64,000 nt of DNA from NCBI GenBank assembly GCA_030737835.1, contig CM060855.1:7727786-7791785 (forward strand), given 5' to 3'. The notes beneath the pieces are model-generated. The model had not been told where the DNA came from, ran no database searches, and was given only the letters and a program-made list of their open reading frames with translations. A program made the position numbers and the translations under genes. This document shows positions 1 to 12,096 of the stretch, piece by piece; the first letter of the stretch is position 1; each line of letters begins with the position of its first letter. The DNA comes from Acorus gramineus. Its lineage: Eukaryota; Streptophyta; Magnoliopsida; Acorales; Acoraceae.

Positions 1-378
1 TTTTCTCTTGCTTGTTGTTGGAATGGGAAGCATGTTCCAACAGGGAAGAATGTCTTTAAATGGTAGGTCCTCGATCAAGTCTGGATGCGGAGCTAGGATT
101 AATTTGATGAGGCTGTTGTTGTATATGATGAGAAATTTGTGTTTTGTACACAATACATGGATTCTTTGCACGATGCTCTTATGAATTTTACATCTGGGAT
201 TGTTAACTGCAGTTCTGTCAGTAAAATATCATTGCCGGACAGAAGTGTACAATCCCCCAAAAAGGTCCGAAGTAAAGAGCGATCACCATAAAAAAGGAAG
301 GCAGCGAAGGTTTACAAACCGAAGACTAAGCACGCGAAGAATACTGAAAGCAATATGCAAATTGTTGCATAGGTGATT
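1..378 (+). pseudogene. FAR1/FRS- or MULE-transposase-like C-terminal remnant
   Basis: One forward frame, open from before position 157 (ATG) to a TAA near 291, reads as a short acidic/aromatic stretch followed by a basic tail with SPKKVRSKERSP. After that stop the same frame continues as a Lys-rich tail (KRKAAKVYKPK) to a TAG near 373. A tail of the type 'VxTKGRPxKKR' is typical of the C-terminus of FAR1-related (FRS) and MULE transposase proteins, which is the only basis for the name. The rest of the protein would lie outside the window on the left. The in-frame stop and lack of a zinc knuckle suggest decay. A chance basic ORF is possible. Confidence 0.3.
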
Positions 379-1850
379 AGATTTGGCTAAATTGATTTTT
401 GTTTTATAGTTTTCAATTTTAATTTCGATGATGTTGTAATAACAGATCACACTAGGGTTTTTGTTACATTTAAAAATGTAACATTTTTAATCATATGTAA
501 CTGTGTTTACCTATGTTACATTCAAGTTCTTAACGGGTTGCATTAGAGATATATGTTTCATTTTTATCATTGTAGTTACATTTACAATAATTAGATTGTA
601 ATATTTTTGACTTGTTACATTTACCTAAACCAAATAACATGCATTGTAATGTTAATTAACTGTTATATTTACATAAACGTTATTACAACACACGAAAAAA
701 TTCAAACACATTAATAGCAAATCTCATAATGGCAGTAGACAAATGATTTCAATATTTTCATTTCATGGATCTCAAAACATTTGTATTAGCTGTTTGTATC
801 CAAAATTGCTAATTGTTTGATTTACACACAGACATGACAAAACTTTAAGAGTCCAATCATCAATATTCAATGAAAATAGTATGTGATCCTCTTCTGTGTA
901 CGTCCTTTTGTTGTCGTTGATGAACTTCTGTATGAGTTGGGCTCTGATAGAACTGCACATTTCTCAAGTCATTCCGGACGATATCTTTGCTTGAATGACA
1001 TATTGGGTCATAACATGTATGATCACAGTTCTGCATTCTCTGCTACAGTTGAAACAAAAATCCAAATTAGTAATTTCCCTTACTTTTTAATAAAATCAAA
1101 TTATCAAGTAAATGAACATGATTATCAGAAGACTGTCACATTTATATGTTACTGCTACTTTAAAATTTAAGCAATGTGACATAATCATTTCACATTAATT
1201 GCCAAGACACACACTGAATGTCATAATGATTGTGAGTTCTTTTTTAGTCATAAGAATGTTACATTAGATATTAGTGTGACATTTATACATCATTATAAAC
1301 ATATTGTTAATGTTTTATTAAAAAAAATGTAACAAAATCTTACCATTTACAAACAGAACACTCAGTCAATGTACATTTGTTCACAAAAATTTAATCCTTA
1401 ATTGTTTTGTTACATTTTTATGAAGCGATGAACAAAAATTAAATGTAACATTTTGAAGATTCATGATGTAATGTAACCGAAAATAAAAAAAAATTGTGGT
1501 TTTTCCGATATGAAATGTAAACAAAGTAAATGACGAATGTTACATTTGTTCATTTGACAAATGGATAGCTGCATTTGATCTTCAGCATAAAGCCTCGAAA
1601 CCTCATTGAGAGTTCCATTTCAAATATGTTATATATTATGATGCACACAATGTAACATTCATAGTATCGTTCACAATTATGAGGTATATAATTTACGAAT
1701 GTAACATTTCCGAGAGTACTAACAATAATTTGTTGCATTCTTTGTGAAAAGCTCCAAAACCTAATTCAAAGATTCATTTCGAAAGGTAAAAAGTTTTACA
1801 TTTTAACTTTTACTTACATTTAATAAAAAATTACTCTACATATTGCAATC
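379..1850. repeat. AT-rich region with a dispersed TGTTACATTT motif
   Basis: The decamer TGTTACATTT, its reverse complement AAATGTAACA, or close variants occur about 17 times between about 460 and 1830, in both orientations (for example near 463-488, 510, 578, 614, 1256, 1326, 1408, 1442, 1538, 1649, 1700 and 1814). No credible gene is present: the ORFs at 772-960 and 883-1170 are short, overlap on opposite strands and match nothing I know. Dispersed short motifs of this kind are typical of subterminal regions of DNA transposons, which would fit the transposase-like tail just upstream. Confidence 0.5.
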
Positions 1851-2863
1851 AATGATTATTTTCGAATCCTTAGATCAGAAAAAACCAATCCATCCGATCA
1901 AAAACTAAATAAACACGAAATCTGAAAAGAAAAGAAACAAAGGTTCTTACTGCTCATTGTCATTTTGTTTTATCTGATGTTCCAATCTGTTCGAAACGAA
2001 GAAACGATTCGAATCGCAAGGTCTCGATAAAACGATTTAGGGTTTTTTTTGCTCTTTTTTTGATCGAATGTAATTATTTTGGGGGAATAAGGAATTTGAA
2101 AGTTCATTTTGGCTCGTCGAAACAGACGGTGATGTTTAATTCGTGGATGTTCGGGAATTTTTTTATTTGTGTGTGCCTTTTCGAGTAGTTTTTATGAGAG
2201 GGCATTTTCGTTTTTTGCTTTATTACTATTTTTGAAAAGTGAAAAAGCAAATCAATGAGAGGTTGACAACTCATGGGATTTGTGAGTGGGGCTTATATTT
2301 TAGAGTCTGTGTACACACCACTGTTTTATAATATATGTCGGATATGGATATTTATCAGATTGAATAGATAGATATCTATATGTGCACTCCATATCTTTTC
2401 TGATTTTTCATATACGAATATGATTCAAATCTTTTTTGAATAATTGACTGATAAGACTTGACTAGTCTTCATTAAGAAAGGCACGCTTTAAAAAGTTTTT
2501 GGTTCCTCCCATGTCCCAAAAATAAATTTTATTTTCTAATTAGTTTTACTTTTCATGTACCAAAGTATATTAATTGTTCAAATTTATAGTTCAGTAAAAA
2601 AACAATAATGAGCGGGACACTCGTAAACCTGGTGTGAGTGTCTAATTCACAATATGGTCGCACGAATGGTCTCATAAATATGCTGTTTACTGTCTACGCA
2701 CATACATACAGGATGCACTAGTACATATGATAAAGTTTTTTACCCCTATTTGGGGTGGAATATAAACAATGAATATGAAGAAATAATGGAGAATAAAAAA
2801 AAAAAAAAATTTATTAAAATAAACTTTGATAACTATTTCTGGATAAGTTAGAATAAAGTCTGA
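1851..2863. other. Intergenic, nothing recognised
   Basis: AT-rich DNA without credible ORFs. I see no element ends or RNA gene here. Confidence 0.5.
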
Positions 2864-3141
2864 TTACTATTATGATTTTTTTATTTTTAAGTATCCATAA
2901 ACTATAGGATTTAGTGATTGATCCCTCACTTCTTCATATTTTGGTTTTAGTCCTCAGATTTAAAGGATACGTTCCTTTTTAGTCCTTAGAAGGGACATAT
3001 TCCTAAATTATTTGATTTTTTTTAGTCCCTGTGAGGGACTAAAAATGAACATATCCTTTAAATCTGGGAACTAAAATCAAAATATGAAAAAGTAAGAGTA
3101 TAGTTTATAAAGACTTAAAAATAAAAAACCCTTACTATTAT
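2864..3141. mobile_element. Fold-back MITE with 10-bp target-site duplication
   Basis: The 258 bp between 2874 and 3131 form an almost complete inverted repeat. The left arm starts GATTTTTTTATTTTTAAGT and the right arm, reverse complemented, starts GGGTTTTTTATTTTTAAGT. The arms stay alignable for about 115 bp, including the shared block CAGATTTAAAGGAT. The element is bracketed by a perfect 10-bp direct repeat TTACTATTAT at 2864-2873 and 3132-3141. A 9-11 bp duplication points to a Mutator-type fold-back MITE. No coding capacity. A transcript would fold into a long hairpin. Confidence 0.82.
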
Positions 3142-3691
3142 AATAAAAAAACTGAAATTGCTTATCAGAATTTATTTATGCCAATAAAAAAAAGATATCA
3201 TTTTCTGTAATTTTAAATTTTTTATCTCACCTAACACTCTTATACACATTAAAATAAATGTCACATTTATCATTTAACATAAACACAGCAACAGGGTTGG
3301 ATAAGCTAGATATAAGTCTAATAACTATTCTGATGGTGTTTCCAATAGCTAAAAAAATATCTCATCTAGCATTCTCACTCACATATTTATTTATTTTGGT
3401 ATAACTATTGGGACGAATATATAAATTGTTTAATAAATTAGGTTTCCAAATACGGATCCGGGTGAGTTATTTGTTTCAAGCTGATATGGACCCGGAACCC
3501 TAAATAGCAACCCTGGTTGTCACAAGGGTATTTACGTCAATTCGGGTGAGCCGGGTTAAACCGGGCCCATTCAACCCAAAACCTCCCCCCAAACCCTCCG
3601 CCTAATCCGGACGCACTTTGACGATTTCCTTGATCAGATACCATTCCTACCCCTCCTCGATAGCGAGACGCCTCTAGCTTAAGGAGGGCAG

Positions 3692-3699
3692 TGACGTCA
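3692..3699. promoter_or_regulatory. TGACGTCA palindrome (bZIP-type site)
   Basis: A perfect TGACGTCA lies in a locally GC-richer stretch (about 3470-3890) upstream of the bHLH gene. bZIP factors of the TGA/CREB type bind this palindrome. Whether it acts on the bHLH gene is inferred from position only. Confidence 0.35.
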
Positions 3700-4042
3700 T
3701 TTACTACACCTTCCACGCGTATTTGACGTAGCAGTCCCGCGATATTCGGCGATGACGAACACAAGCTCCGTAACCACTCCACTAAAATGACCAAAATGTA
3801 CACAGACTGTAACCCTCTGTCGGGGGCATTTTCGTCAATGAGCAACCCAGAATGTGTGCTAATCTTCCGCAACTAATGACGGATGGTTTCAGTTTCTAAT
3901 CAGCTCTTAATCAGATAAATCAATGATTAAATTAATCGAAGAACGAAATTATAAAACGACCTCTCGGCGACCGCTTTTAAAAGCGAATTGAATTCCTTCC
4001 GAAACAGTTCTACCATCGACGAGTCCACCAATCAGACATCAA

Positions 4043-4048
4043 CACGTG
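4043..4048. promoter_or_regulatory. CACGTG G-box
   Basis: A CACGTG core within ACACGTGC lies about 150 bp upstream of the presumed leader of the bHLH gene. Both bHLH and bZIP proteins bind this core, so autoregulation is conceivable but not shown. Confidence 0.35.
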
Positions 4049-4099
4049 CCGATCAATAGACAAAATCCATGACAGACGGACGGTCAGGATCTTTCGAGT

Positions 4100-6308
4100 C
4101 ATCAGTTCCTACGTAGAAAAGCTGAAACTGTTTTTTCTTTTTCTTTTTTTGTTGCTCTGCTTGGAACGTCATTTCCATTTTTTGCTTTTTCTTGCTCTGT
4201 AAGTCTCTCTTTCTCACTTGATTCGTCTCTTCAATTTCGTTTTGTTGTTATAATTTTTTAAGTTTTTGTTGTTTGGATCAGTGAGTGTTGTTGTTCAGTT
4301 TGTCTTGAATTTTTGTATTGAATTTTGTTTGAGTGAGATTTGGGGAACATTTGCATGAACTAGTAGTGAGTGGAGTGTTGGTCTGATGATTGGGTTTTTA
4401 AAATAAGGGTTTTTGTGGGGCTCAGAATTGACTATTTATTAGTTGCAGATATTCAAGCTGTGTTTTAATTTTGGTGTTTTTTTTTTTTTTGAAATTCTTC
4501 TTCATTGTCCTACAAAATTTGTCAATTGTAGAAGTTGGGTCAGTTGTAGAATTTCTTGGACATGAAAATGCTTAGTGAAATTGTTTACTTTAAGTTTTTT
4601 TTAGATTCTTTGCTGAAAGTTAGCTCCAAGGTGTTGATTTTGAAATAGTTTGGTTGACAGTAGATAAGATTGATATCAATCTTTCAGCTTTGTGGGTTGG
4701 ATTGTTGGTGGTGGTTCCCCTTCATTTGTCAAGGGGATTGTTTTAATTTCTACAATCTCTCTCTTTTGATCACTGGAGATTTTTGTATTGGAGTAATTTG
4801 ATTGAATCTAAAACTTTTTTTTTATTATTATCAGAAGACGGTTAATTTTAAATCTGAATCCTCAAGCAATCTGTTAGAATTGATCTGCTGAACATCAATT
4901 GTAAAGTTGATTGCTGAGGAAGAATTGAGTACTTTTTTTTCTGGAGTAATGCCTGCTTGGAAGTTTTAAATTATTGATTGTTTTGGTGGTATTGAGCCTA
5001 TGATTAAGAGGTGTGTAGACTGTAATGGCCATTTAGAGCTGGTTGGATTGGTTGCCACAGTACTTAATTTGGTGGGTACCGCAACCATCAAAGTCAGACT
5101 GTTGTTGCTTGACTTTCTGTAGGACTGTAAGGTACCAACTTCTCCCTTCAGTCATGAAGGAACCTAGAAACTTCTTCTGAGCAGAATCAGCTAATCTGTT
5201 ACTTTGACCTTTTATTTCCAATAAATATATGAAGAGGTGAATGGTGATTTTGGTAAATTGTCCATGCAAGTTATGGACCTCTTATTTGTTTATTTATTAT
5301 AATTATTATTTATGTTGCAGCATCTGTTTGTAAGCCTCTCTTCCCTGAAATGTGTGTTATTTGATTGAATAATATTTATTATTTCTTGCATCAGACCAAG
5401 TTCAATTTAGAATCTTATGATACTGATGTCCATTACCTGGTTCAAAAGTGGATCATTGTGAAATTTAATGCATAGCTGCTAAAGACATTAACATCTTCTA
5501 ATGAAAGTTATAGAAAATTACTAAGACCAATGATTTAGAATTGGATAAATATGGTTTTCATAACATAGTGACAGTGGAATACTAGTAAATGGTGTCTAAT
5601 GGAAGTAGACTGGCAACAGGATTTTAGATTGAGGTTACTGAAGCCAGCCCTAAACTCCAGGAGGGATTAATATTCTGAGTTTAGATGGAGTGTTATTGTA
5701 TTTTAAGGAAAGAAAGCATTTTAATTTTTTTACCACGGGACACCTGATGTCTATCTCTAAACGCTTTCGACATAGATGAAACATATTAAGTTTTCAGTGC
5801 ATAATGGAGAGGTTTCACAGGCCATCTGGTCCCTCTCTCTTGGTTGTTGGTACCTTCCGCTGGGACTCAGCTTAGACAGATTGGCCGATTTTTTTCCTGG
5901 TGTGAAGTCCAATAAAGTGCCCCCTATATTGTGTCCTCATTTAGATTATTTGAGCCAATTTGATATTTATTTAATTTGAGGTGACAGAACTGTTTTCTTG
6001 TTCATCCTAGGTGGGAGCCAAGAGAACAAGAGGAAAGCAGTTACTGGCTTACTGCATCACAGTTTTCATCATAATCTTATGCAATCTTGACTTTGACACA
6101 TCAATAACAGGACAGTTTCATTTGTTCTAGCATCCGTGGGAAGTTTATCAAATGGTATATGTTGTCTCAAGGTGGAGTAGGTAAAACTGGTTACATGTAA
6201 TACTGTTTTCTGGCAGATGATTTTATCAGGGGCATTATATTTCAATCTATGTCCAATTTGTTCCGTCTTTCTTGGTTCAGATTGAGTTGAGCACCTGTGC
6301 AAATATCT
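4100..6308 (+). other. Presumed promoter-proximal region, 5' leader and leader intron of the bHLH gene
   Basis: A CT/TTTTC-rich stretch at 4130-4230 resembles a plant 5' leader and ends in a good donor (TCT then GTAAGT at about 4200). A clear acceptor (GGTTCAG) lies at about 6274-6280, 29 bp before the start codon. I infer a long leader intron between them, possibly with further non-coding exons. No ORF in between is credible. Confidence 0.4.
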
Positions 6309-9300
6309 ATGGATGGTTCTCTCAAGCCCTTTCTTTCATCATCTTCATGGATGGATATGAATGTACCCAAAAAATCTTCCTGGGGAGGTGGTGCAGAGGC
6401 TCAAATAGATGGATTACTATCCAATCCTATTGTCTATGAAGCAGACAAGAAGAACATACCCATGTGTTCCATTCCATCCACACATACTATCAGAAGCCTA
6501 GCCCCGAGTGAATTGGACATGCATGTCCAGGATGGGGCTTCTTTCCTATATATGGATGATGATTCAAACTACGACCTCAACAAGCACATCTTTTCTGAAG
6601 GAGTTCTACAACAAACTGTACAACATGAGATCCCCGGTTCATCTGAGCAAGATGGAGAGTCTCATGAAACATTCTCCTTGCATCAGGCGATTGAAAGTAG
6701 CCTGTCAGCGGAATCCTTTGTTTCAGAGTTGGACAAATCTCAACGACATCCTGAAGTTGAATGTTCAGCCATGTCATCTCATGCACTGGAAGAACCTGTG
6801 ACTGTTGAATGCAATGGCAGTGAGCTGTCAGGATATCAACACTCGCTTGGCGATTCTCTTTCCATTTCGTCTATTCCAATGTTATGGCCGCCATCATATT
6901 CAAGTATTCCCTCTCTGCTTATGGAGCAAGGAAATATGCAGGGTTTTAGTTTGCAACAGGAATTTGTGGGAAATGATGCTAACATTTCAGGGAGTGGCTG
7001 TACTGAGGATGAGCAATTTCAACAACTGGACAACCTGCCTTCTGCTTCACTGAAGGTATTTCACTTTTGCCTATCTTTAAGATTTGTCTAGTATCTTTAA
7101 GATAGGTTTATAATCCATTCTTAGTACTGTGTGATGCATCAGTTCGTTTCACCTTATTTTGGCCTCTCAAAACATTGCAGGGAAATGGCTTTCTCAACCC
7201 CCATATGAACACATTTGCTTCCAGGCCACAAATGGCTATGATGGGAATCACTGGTTTGCACCATCAACGACAGGTGTGCCACATACACTTCAGTCATTAA
7301 ACTCTCAGGAGCCACATCCCAGTCTTACATGTCAATGTAAATTTGCAGGAGCAAGTTGATCTGCATAACCCTCTGCCTTCTTTTGGTGCTGCACAACACT
7401 CAGTGATGACAAAAGCTGTTGGTTTGCATCCCCATCAGCAGGTACTCTATACACACTGAATTTGTCAGTTTGGACTGATCAAAACCAACTGAATTACTCA
7501 CCAAAAAAGAAAAACAACTTAGCTCAATGACATAGACCTAAGACACACACCACTCTAATCAAACTCCCATCATATCCTTGGATTATTTTTCTTTTGTTAG
7601 TTTATTGTAAAGCATTCTCCTTCAATGACCATATGCAGCTGTCACCACCAAGCAATGGAAATTCCATCAAACAATATACAGATCATTCTTCTGTTTCTCA
7701 ATTGCAACCTGCATCCACAACTGGAGGATGTAATGGAGTGGCGAAGCCACGTGTAAGAGCACGTCGTGGACAGGCCACGGATCCTCACAGCATTGCCGAA
7801 CGGGTCAGTTCATGGACCTATAACAATATAAGTCCTTGTTACAGGATGTTGTTTAACATACATTTGGAACTTATTTTTGTATGATTGTTGAACTTGGGAT
7901 TTGTAGTAACCATTAGATGTGTTGGATTTCAATGTCATGTAAGGTGTGCTTTAAATTTTTGACTGCAGCTTCGGAGGGAGAAAATTGCAGAAAGAATGAA
8001 GAACCTTCAGGAACTTGTGCCAAATTCTAATAAGGTGGTCCCTTAGTCCCTCCCATCATCCTTGATTTATTATGCACTTGTGCTTCATTTCAACTCAATC
8101 AATTGAGGATTAGTGTTTTAGATATTTTTTGTATCCTATAAATCTTGCATCTACTTGATATTAAGATTCAGTGGATAATAAATATTCAGATTGCTTAGCA
8201 GCTTGTTCCTGGTTTTCTGCAGACAGACAAGGCATCCATGCTTGATGGCATCATTGACTACGTCAAATTTTTACAGCTGCAAGTCAAGGTTGGAAATTTT
8301 TTCATAGAATGATTACAATGTTTTTTCTCCTATTGGGTGATGAGGTATTTATCTGTGTAATTCCAAATAATCAATACCTGGGGATTTCACATCTTCAATG
8401 CTAATGCAACCATGGATCTCACGCGTATTAAACGATGGATACAGTTTCAAAGCTTCCTTTCTAGTATTATACTCGGATATATATTTTGAAAAACTTTTAT
8501 TTATTTTGGAGTTTTGCTTAACTAACACTAAGAGTAGTGATTCTATACTACCAGTTCAATAGATATCATCAGTGACGATGTAAAGTGTTATCTTAAGGAA
8601 AATCCTGGAGCCTTTTCTTGATGAGCCTGTGAATGCCAGTTGCTGGACTTTTTTTTAAAAAAAATATATATTTATTTATGATGTTTATATATTGTTTTTG
8701 AAGATTCTAGTTTATCAGTTGAGTTGGCACTAACTTTGGAACTTCTAAATGCTGACCGGTAGTTCTTGCATTCTGCATTTCAGTGTGGGCAAGTAGAAGT
8801 TACCTTAGATTTTTCATAATGGCTATTTTATATATGTCCACTCAACAAAGGTCGTCGTTGTCTACTTGCTTGTTCTTTTTTTGTTCCTCAAAAATGTCAT
8901 CCATGTCCCACAGGCATCCTTTTAGTTTATCACTGATATGAATTTCTTGAAAATAAAATTTTCAATGGTTCAGATTCTAGAGTCCTGATTCTCTATCTAC
9001 AGAAGATTGAAGATGCCATGGTAGATCATTTAATCCTTGTTTCATTATTAAAAAATTAGTAATGTTATACATTTATTGGTTCTCTTAACTCACACAGAGA
9101 TATTATGTTGCTGGCATAAAGGGCAGATTTAGGTTGTAACATCCACTTTGAATGACAAGATTCAATGAATTTGACTAAATCTTGTCTTGCATGAGTTCTT
9201 GAAATTTCATAGTGTAACCTTTATAATACTTAAGTACTGGGTTAAGCCTTCTAATTATTTTATTATTCATTTTTTGATCGTATAAATATGCAGTCATCTC

Positions 9301-10570
9301 TGTAACTGATATGATAAAAAATGAAATGATTTTAGTGGTGTCTTGGTACCACTGCTATATTTCCTCTCAATAAGGATGTATATGTTTCTGTATATTTAAA
9401 GTTGATTAACATTTTTTTTGACATATTTTCCAATTTGAGTTGTAGGTTTTAAGCATGAGCAGGCTGGGAGCAGCAGGAGCAGTTGTTCCTCTCATCACAG
9501 AGGTACAGGCAGAGGTGATGCAAAATGTCGTCCTCTTCTTAAACGTATATAATTTTTGTCGTGCATTTGATGTTTATACATGAAATGATGTTTAGCCACT
9601 TGCATCTGTCCTCATCTTCATGAACGTGACATGTTGTTCTGGTTGGTAAAATCATGCCTGTATACCCCCAAAACTGTCCTATATGATATTAGCACTGCTC
9701 TTGAATATCTTCAATTTCTTGTGTAGAAAGGAGATTTCATCCAGTCAAAATCAGTTATCAATACTCATAATTTAAATGTTATTTTGTAGTATTTTGAAGG
9801 AACCACAACAATTCACTTCACTGCAACACAGTTACCCTATACAATAGCATTTTTGTATTGTTGCTAGGGATTCTAATTGCATGCAGAAACATTTGTTTGA
9901 GGCACGTTGGTTGTATAATAATAGGACATAATTTTCATTCATGGCTTCTGCACTGACATCTCTCTCATGGTTACAACCTTTAAAATAAAAATCTACATGA
10001 AGGTTAGACATTTGGTAGTTGTGGGTGAAGGTGTGATGAGCTTATCATTACTGAAAACATCATTAAAAAAACATTAAACAAACATCATCACTCTGCACAG
10101 ATTTTGCAAAATACCAGTATCTTAGAGTCTTACCTTAACCATGACTGATTAATATTGAACAGGAGAAGAGTGCATTACGTCCCGTGCCATCAGTCAGACA
10201 TGAAGAAATCTCCAATTCCAAGGACGACATAGCCTTTGAGCAAGAAGTCGTGAAGCTGATGGAGTCCAGTGTGACCTCGGCCATGCAGTACCTCCAGGAC
10301 AAAGGCCTCTGTCTCATGCCCATTGCCCTTGCATCTGCCATCTCCAGCGCAAAGGGCTCATCGGCCACCATCCCCCCCGAGAAACGGAACTCCGACACAA
10401 CAGCCGTCTCTTCAAACGGGTTCTCCAATGGCCTCGGAAATCATTCTCTCTCCTCGGGAAGTGAAGCTTCCACGATGGAGAACCTGCATGGGTGCAATGG
10501 TAGAGTTGTTAAGCAGGAGGAGTTGCAGAAGTCTGCCTACAATGCAACTGATTTGAACCCCTTGGCATAG
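6309..10570 (+). CDS. bHLH66: bHLH transcription factor, LRL (bHLH66/69/82) clade
   Basis: Nuclear transcription factor expected to bind E/G-box DNA as a dimer. Coding exons: 6309-7055, 7181-7273, 7349-7441, 7639-7803, 7969-8034, 8223-8288, 9446-9514, 10163-10570; all junctions are phase 0, giving 568 aa. The first ATG after the leader-intron acceptor gives MDGSLKPFL. Residues 1-350 are Ser/Gln-rich and probably disordered. The bHLH spans about 355-410 and has His361, Glu365 and Arg369 of the G-box-reading H-E-R set. It is followed by [15 protein letters not shown], typical of subfamily XI (LRL and UNE12). The tail motif [15 protein letters not shown] resembles LRL1/LRL2 more than UNE12. LRL proteins in Arabidopsis and Lotus act in root-hair development; that role here is inference. 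The protein is longer than the Arabidopsis members I recall. The exact orthologue is not certain. Candidate poly-A signals AATAAA lie at 10772 and 10851. Confidence 0.93.
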
Positions 10571-10937
10571 GGGACTTGATTTACATTAGCAGTACTTGTC
10601 TTTTTTAGGTTGTTTGTTATATTCTTTGCATAGGGAGGCCTTACTGCAGAGCTCAGGTTTTGACTACAGGTTAGTTGTATCCAGGTAGGTGGGCTCATTG
10701 TATAGTTTTATTTTATATTTTTCAAATGCAGAGACATATGTATGTAATTTTGGGTTTATCATATTTATCTGAATAAAGTCTTCTATGGTATAGTTTTATT
10801 GAAATCATTATGAGATTGTAATATCTCTTGAATTTGTTCAAAGTGTAATGAATAAAATCCTCAAATTTTAAGAAAAAGGATTATTAGAATATGGAAAAAG
10901 ATACAAGCAGCCCCTAGTTCATCCTTTTTTTTTTTTT
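10571..10937 (+). other. 3' UTR and downstream of the bHLH gene
   Basis: AT-rich DNA following the stop codon, with AATAAA at 10772-10777 and 10851-10856 as candidate polyadenylation signals. No other feature seen. Confidence 0.5.
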
Positions 10938-11152
10938 TAAATCACACACTTACTCTTTAAAGTGCATACTGTTATATAAAATGAAGTATATATTGAGAAA
11001 CATTACTGTATTTTTTTTTACGATGAAAAAATGAAAAAAAAATTTAGGTCATATACTATGATAAAATCCCATACATTATGATAGTACAGTATATATTACA
11101 TTATTATAGCGTATGAGATTATAAAATGAGCTATAAAACGGATTGCGTGGAC
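10938..11152 (+). mobile_element. MITE-like copy A of the 'ACTATGATA' family
   Basis: Shares its layout with four other copies in this window: a T-run, 'atcayacact', 'gttatataaaatgaa', 'tatattgagayacatta', a poly-T/poly-A block, 'tatactatgata', and a tail 'gagattataaaa...gctataaaacgga'. Non-coding. Ends and target duplication could not be fixed. Confidence 0.65.
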
Positions 11153-12096
11153 TCTTAAAACATTGAACCACAGTAATAAAAAATTGACAGTCTTACCTTA
11201 TTCTATTGGGTTATTCGTGGTTATATTATTTATATCATGATATAATAAATATATTAATTGTTAGTTAATAAATAACAAAAAATACAAAGGAAAATTAATT
11301 CCAAATACTTTTTACTCTGTTATTTTATGAGGTCTCAATTTTTTAGGACCATACAACACTATCCGTATATACATGTACCGAGGATGGTTAACATGTATAA
11401 CAATCTACAGAATTGACATAATAATATACACAACATGCATAATAATATACAAATGACATTTTGTAAGAAAGTAACGAGAAAATCATGAAGATCTAGAATT
11501 AAATGTAATTATTAACCTGGTGGTGTTTTCATATGCTAATAAAGTTCATAGACTTAAAATTAAGCGGTCCAAAAAAAAAAAAAGATATTTAGAATATCCC
11601 ACAACACAAATATATGAAAAAATTTAGAAATATATTTTTTATAACTCTTAAACTGCGTTTGAACGTGAGATTAAAATGTTGAGGTTTTTAAAATTATAAG
11701 TTTTAAACTCAGCTTTTAAAAATTCTTGTTTTGTTAATTTTTTAAAAGCTAAAATTTTTAGCATGAAAATGTAAGATGGTAATTTGAAAAGTTTAATAAT
11801 AAAAATGTGTTTTATCCACGTTTCGAGAATATTTAGTTTTACAAACACACACTCATTGAGTGTACAGACGGCCCGGTTTTGACCGGTCAGTTTATTTTGT
11901 GGCCCGAAATCAGCCCGACATTTCGTTGCCCAGCCCGAACTCGGCCTGCGCCAAAGGGTTTGGACGTTGGTAACCCTCCGCGCAAGCAACCGCGCTTCAT
12001 ACATGGAGAAAAGATATATGAACGGAGAGGAACCCTAAAGAAAAGAAAAGAGAGACTTTTGAAAATCTATAAGAGATTCAACTCGACAAAATTCCA
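11153..12096. other. Intergenic and AIP2 promoter/5' leader
   Basis: AT-rich up to about 11850, then GC-richer with purine-rich leader-like sequence (about 12005-12060) before the AIP2 start codon. No independent gene seen; the ORFs across 11648-12334 are shadows or chance. Confidence 0.4.

Noticed and set aside
3537..3872. 111-codon minus-strand ORF in the bHLH promoter
   Set aside because: Arises from a GC-richer stretch, has no homology that I recognise and no splice or leader context.
5776..5979. 67-codon ORF in the bHLH leader region
   Set aside because: No recognisable motif and inside the presumed leader intron; most likely chance.
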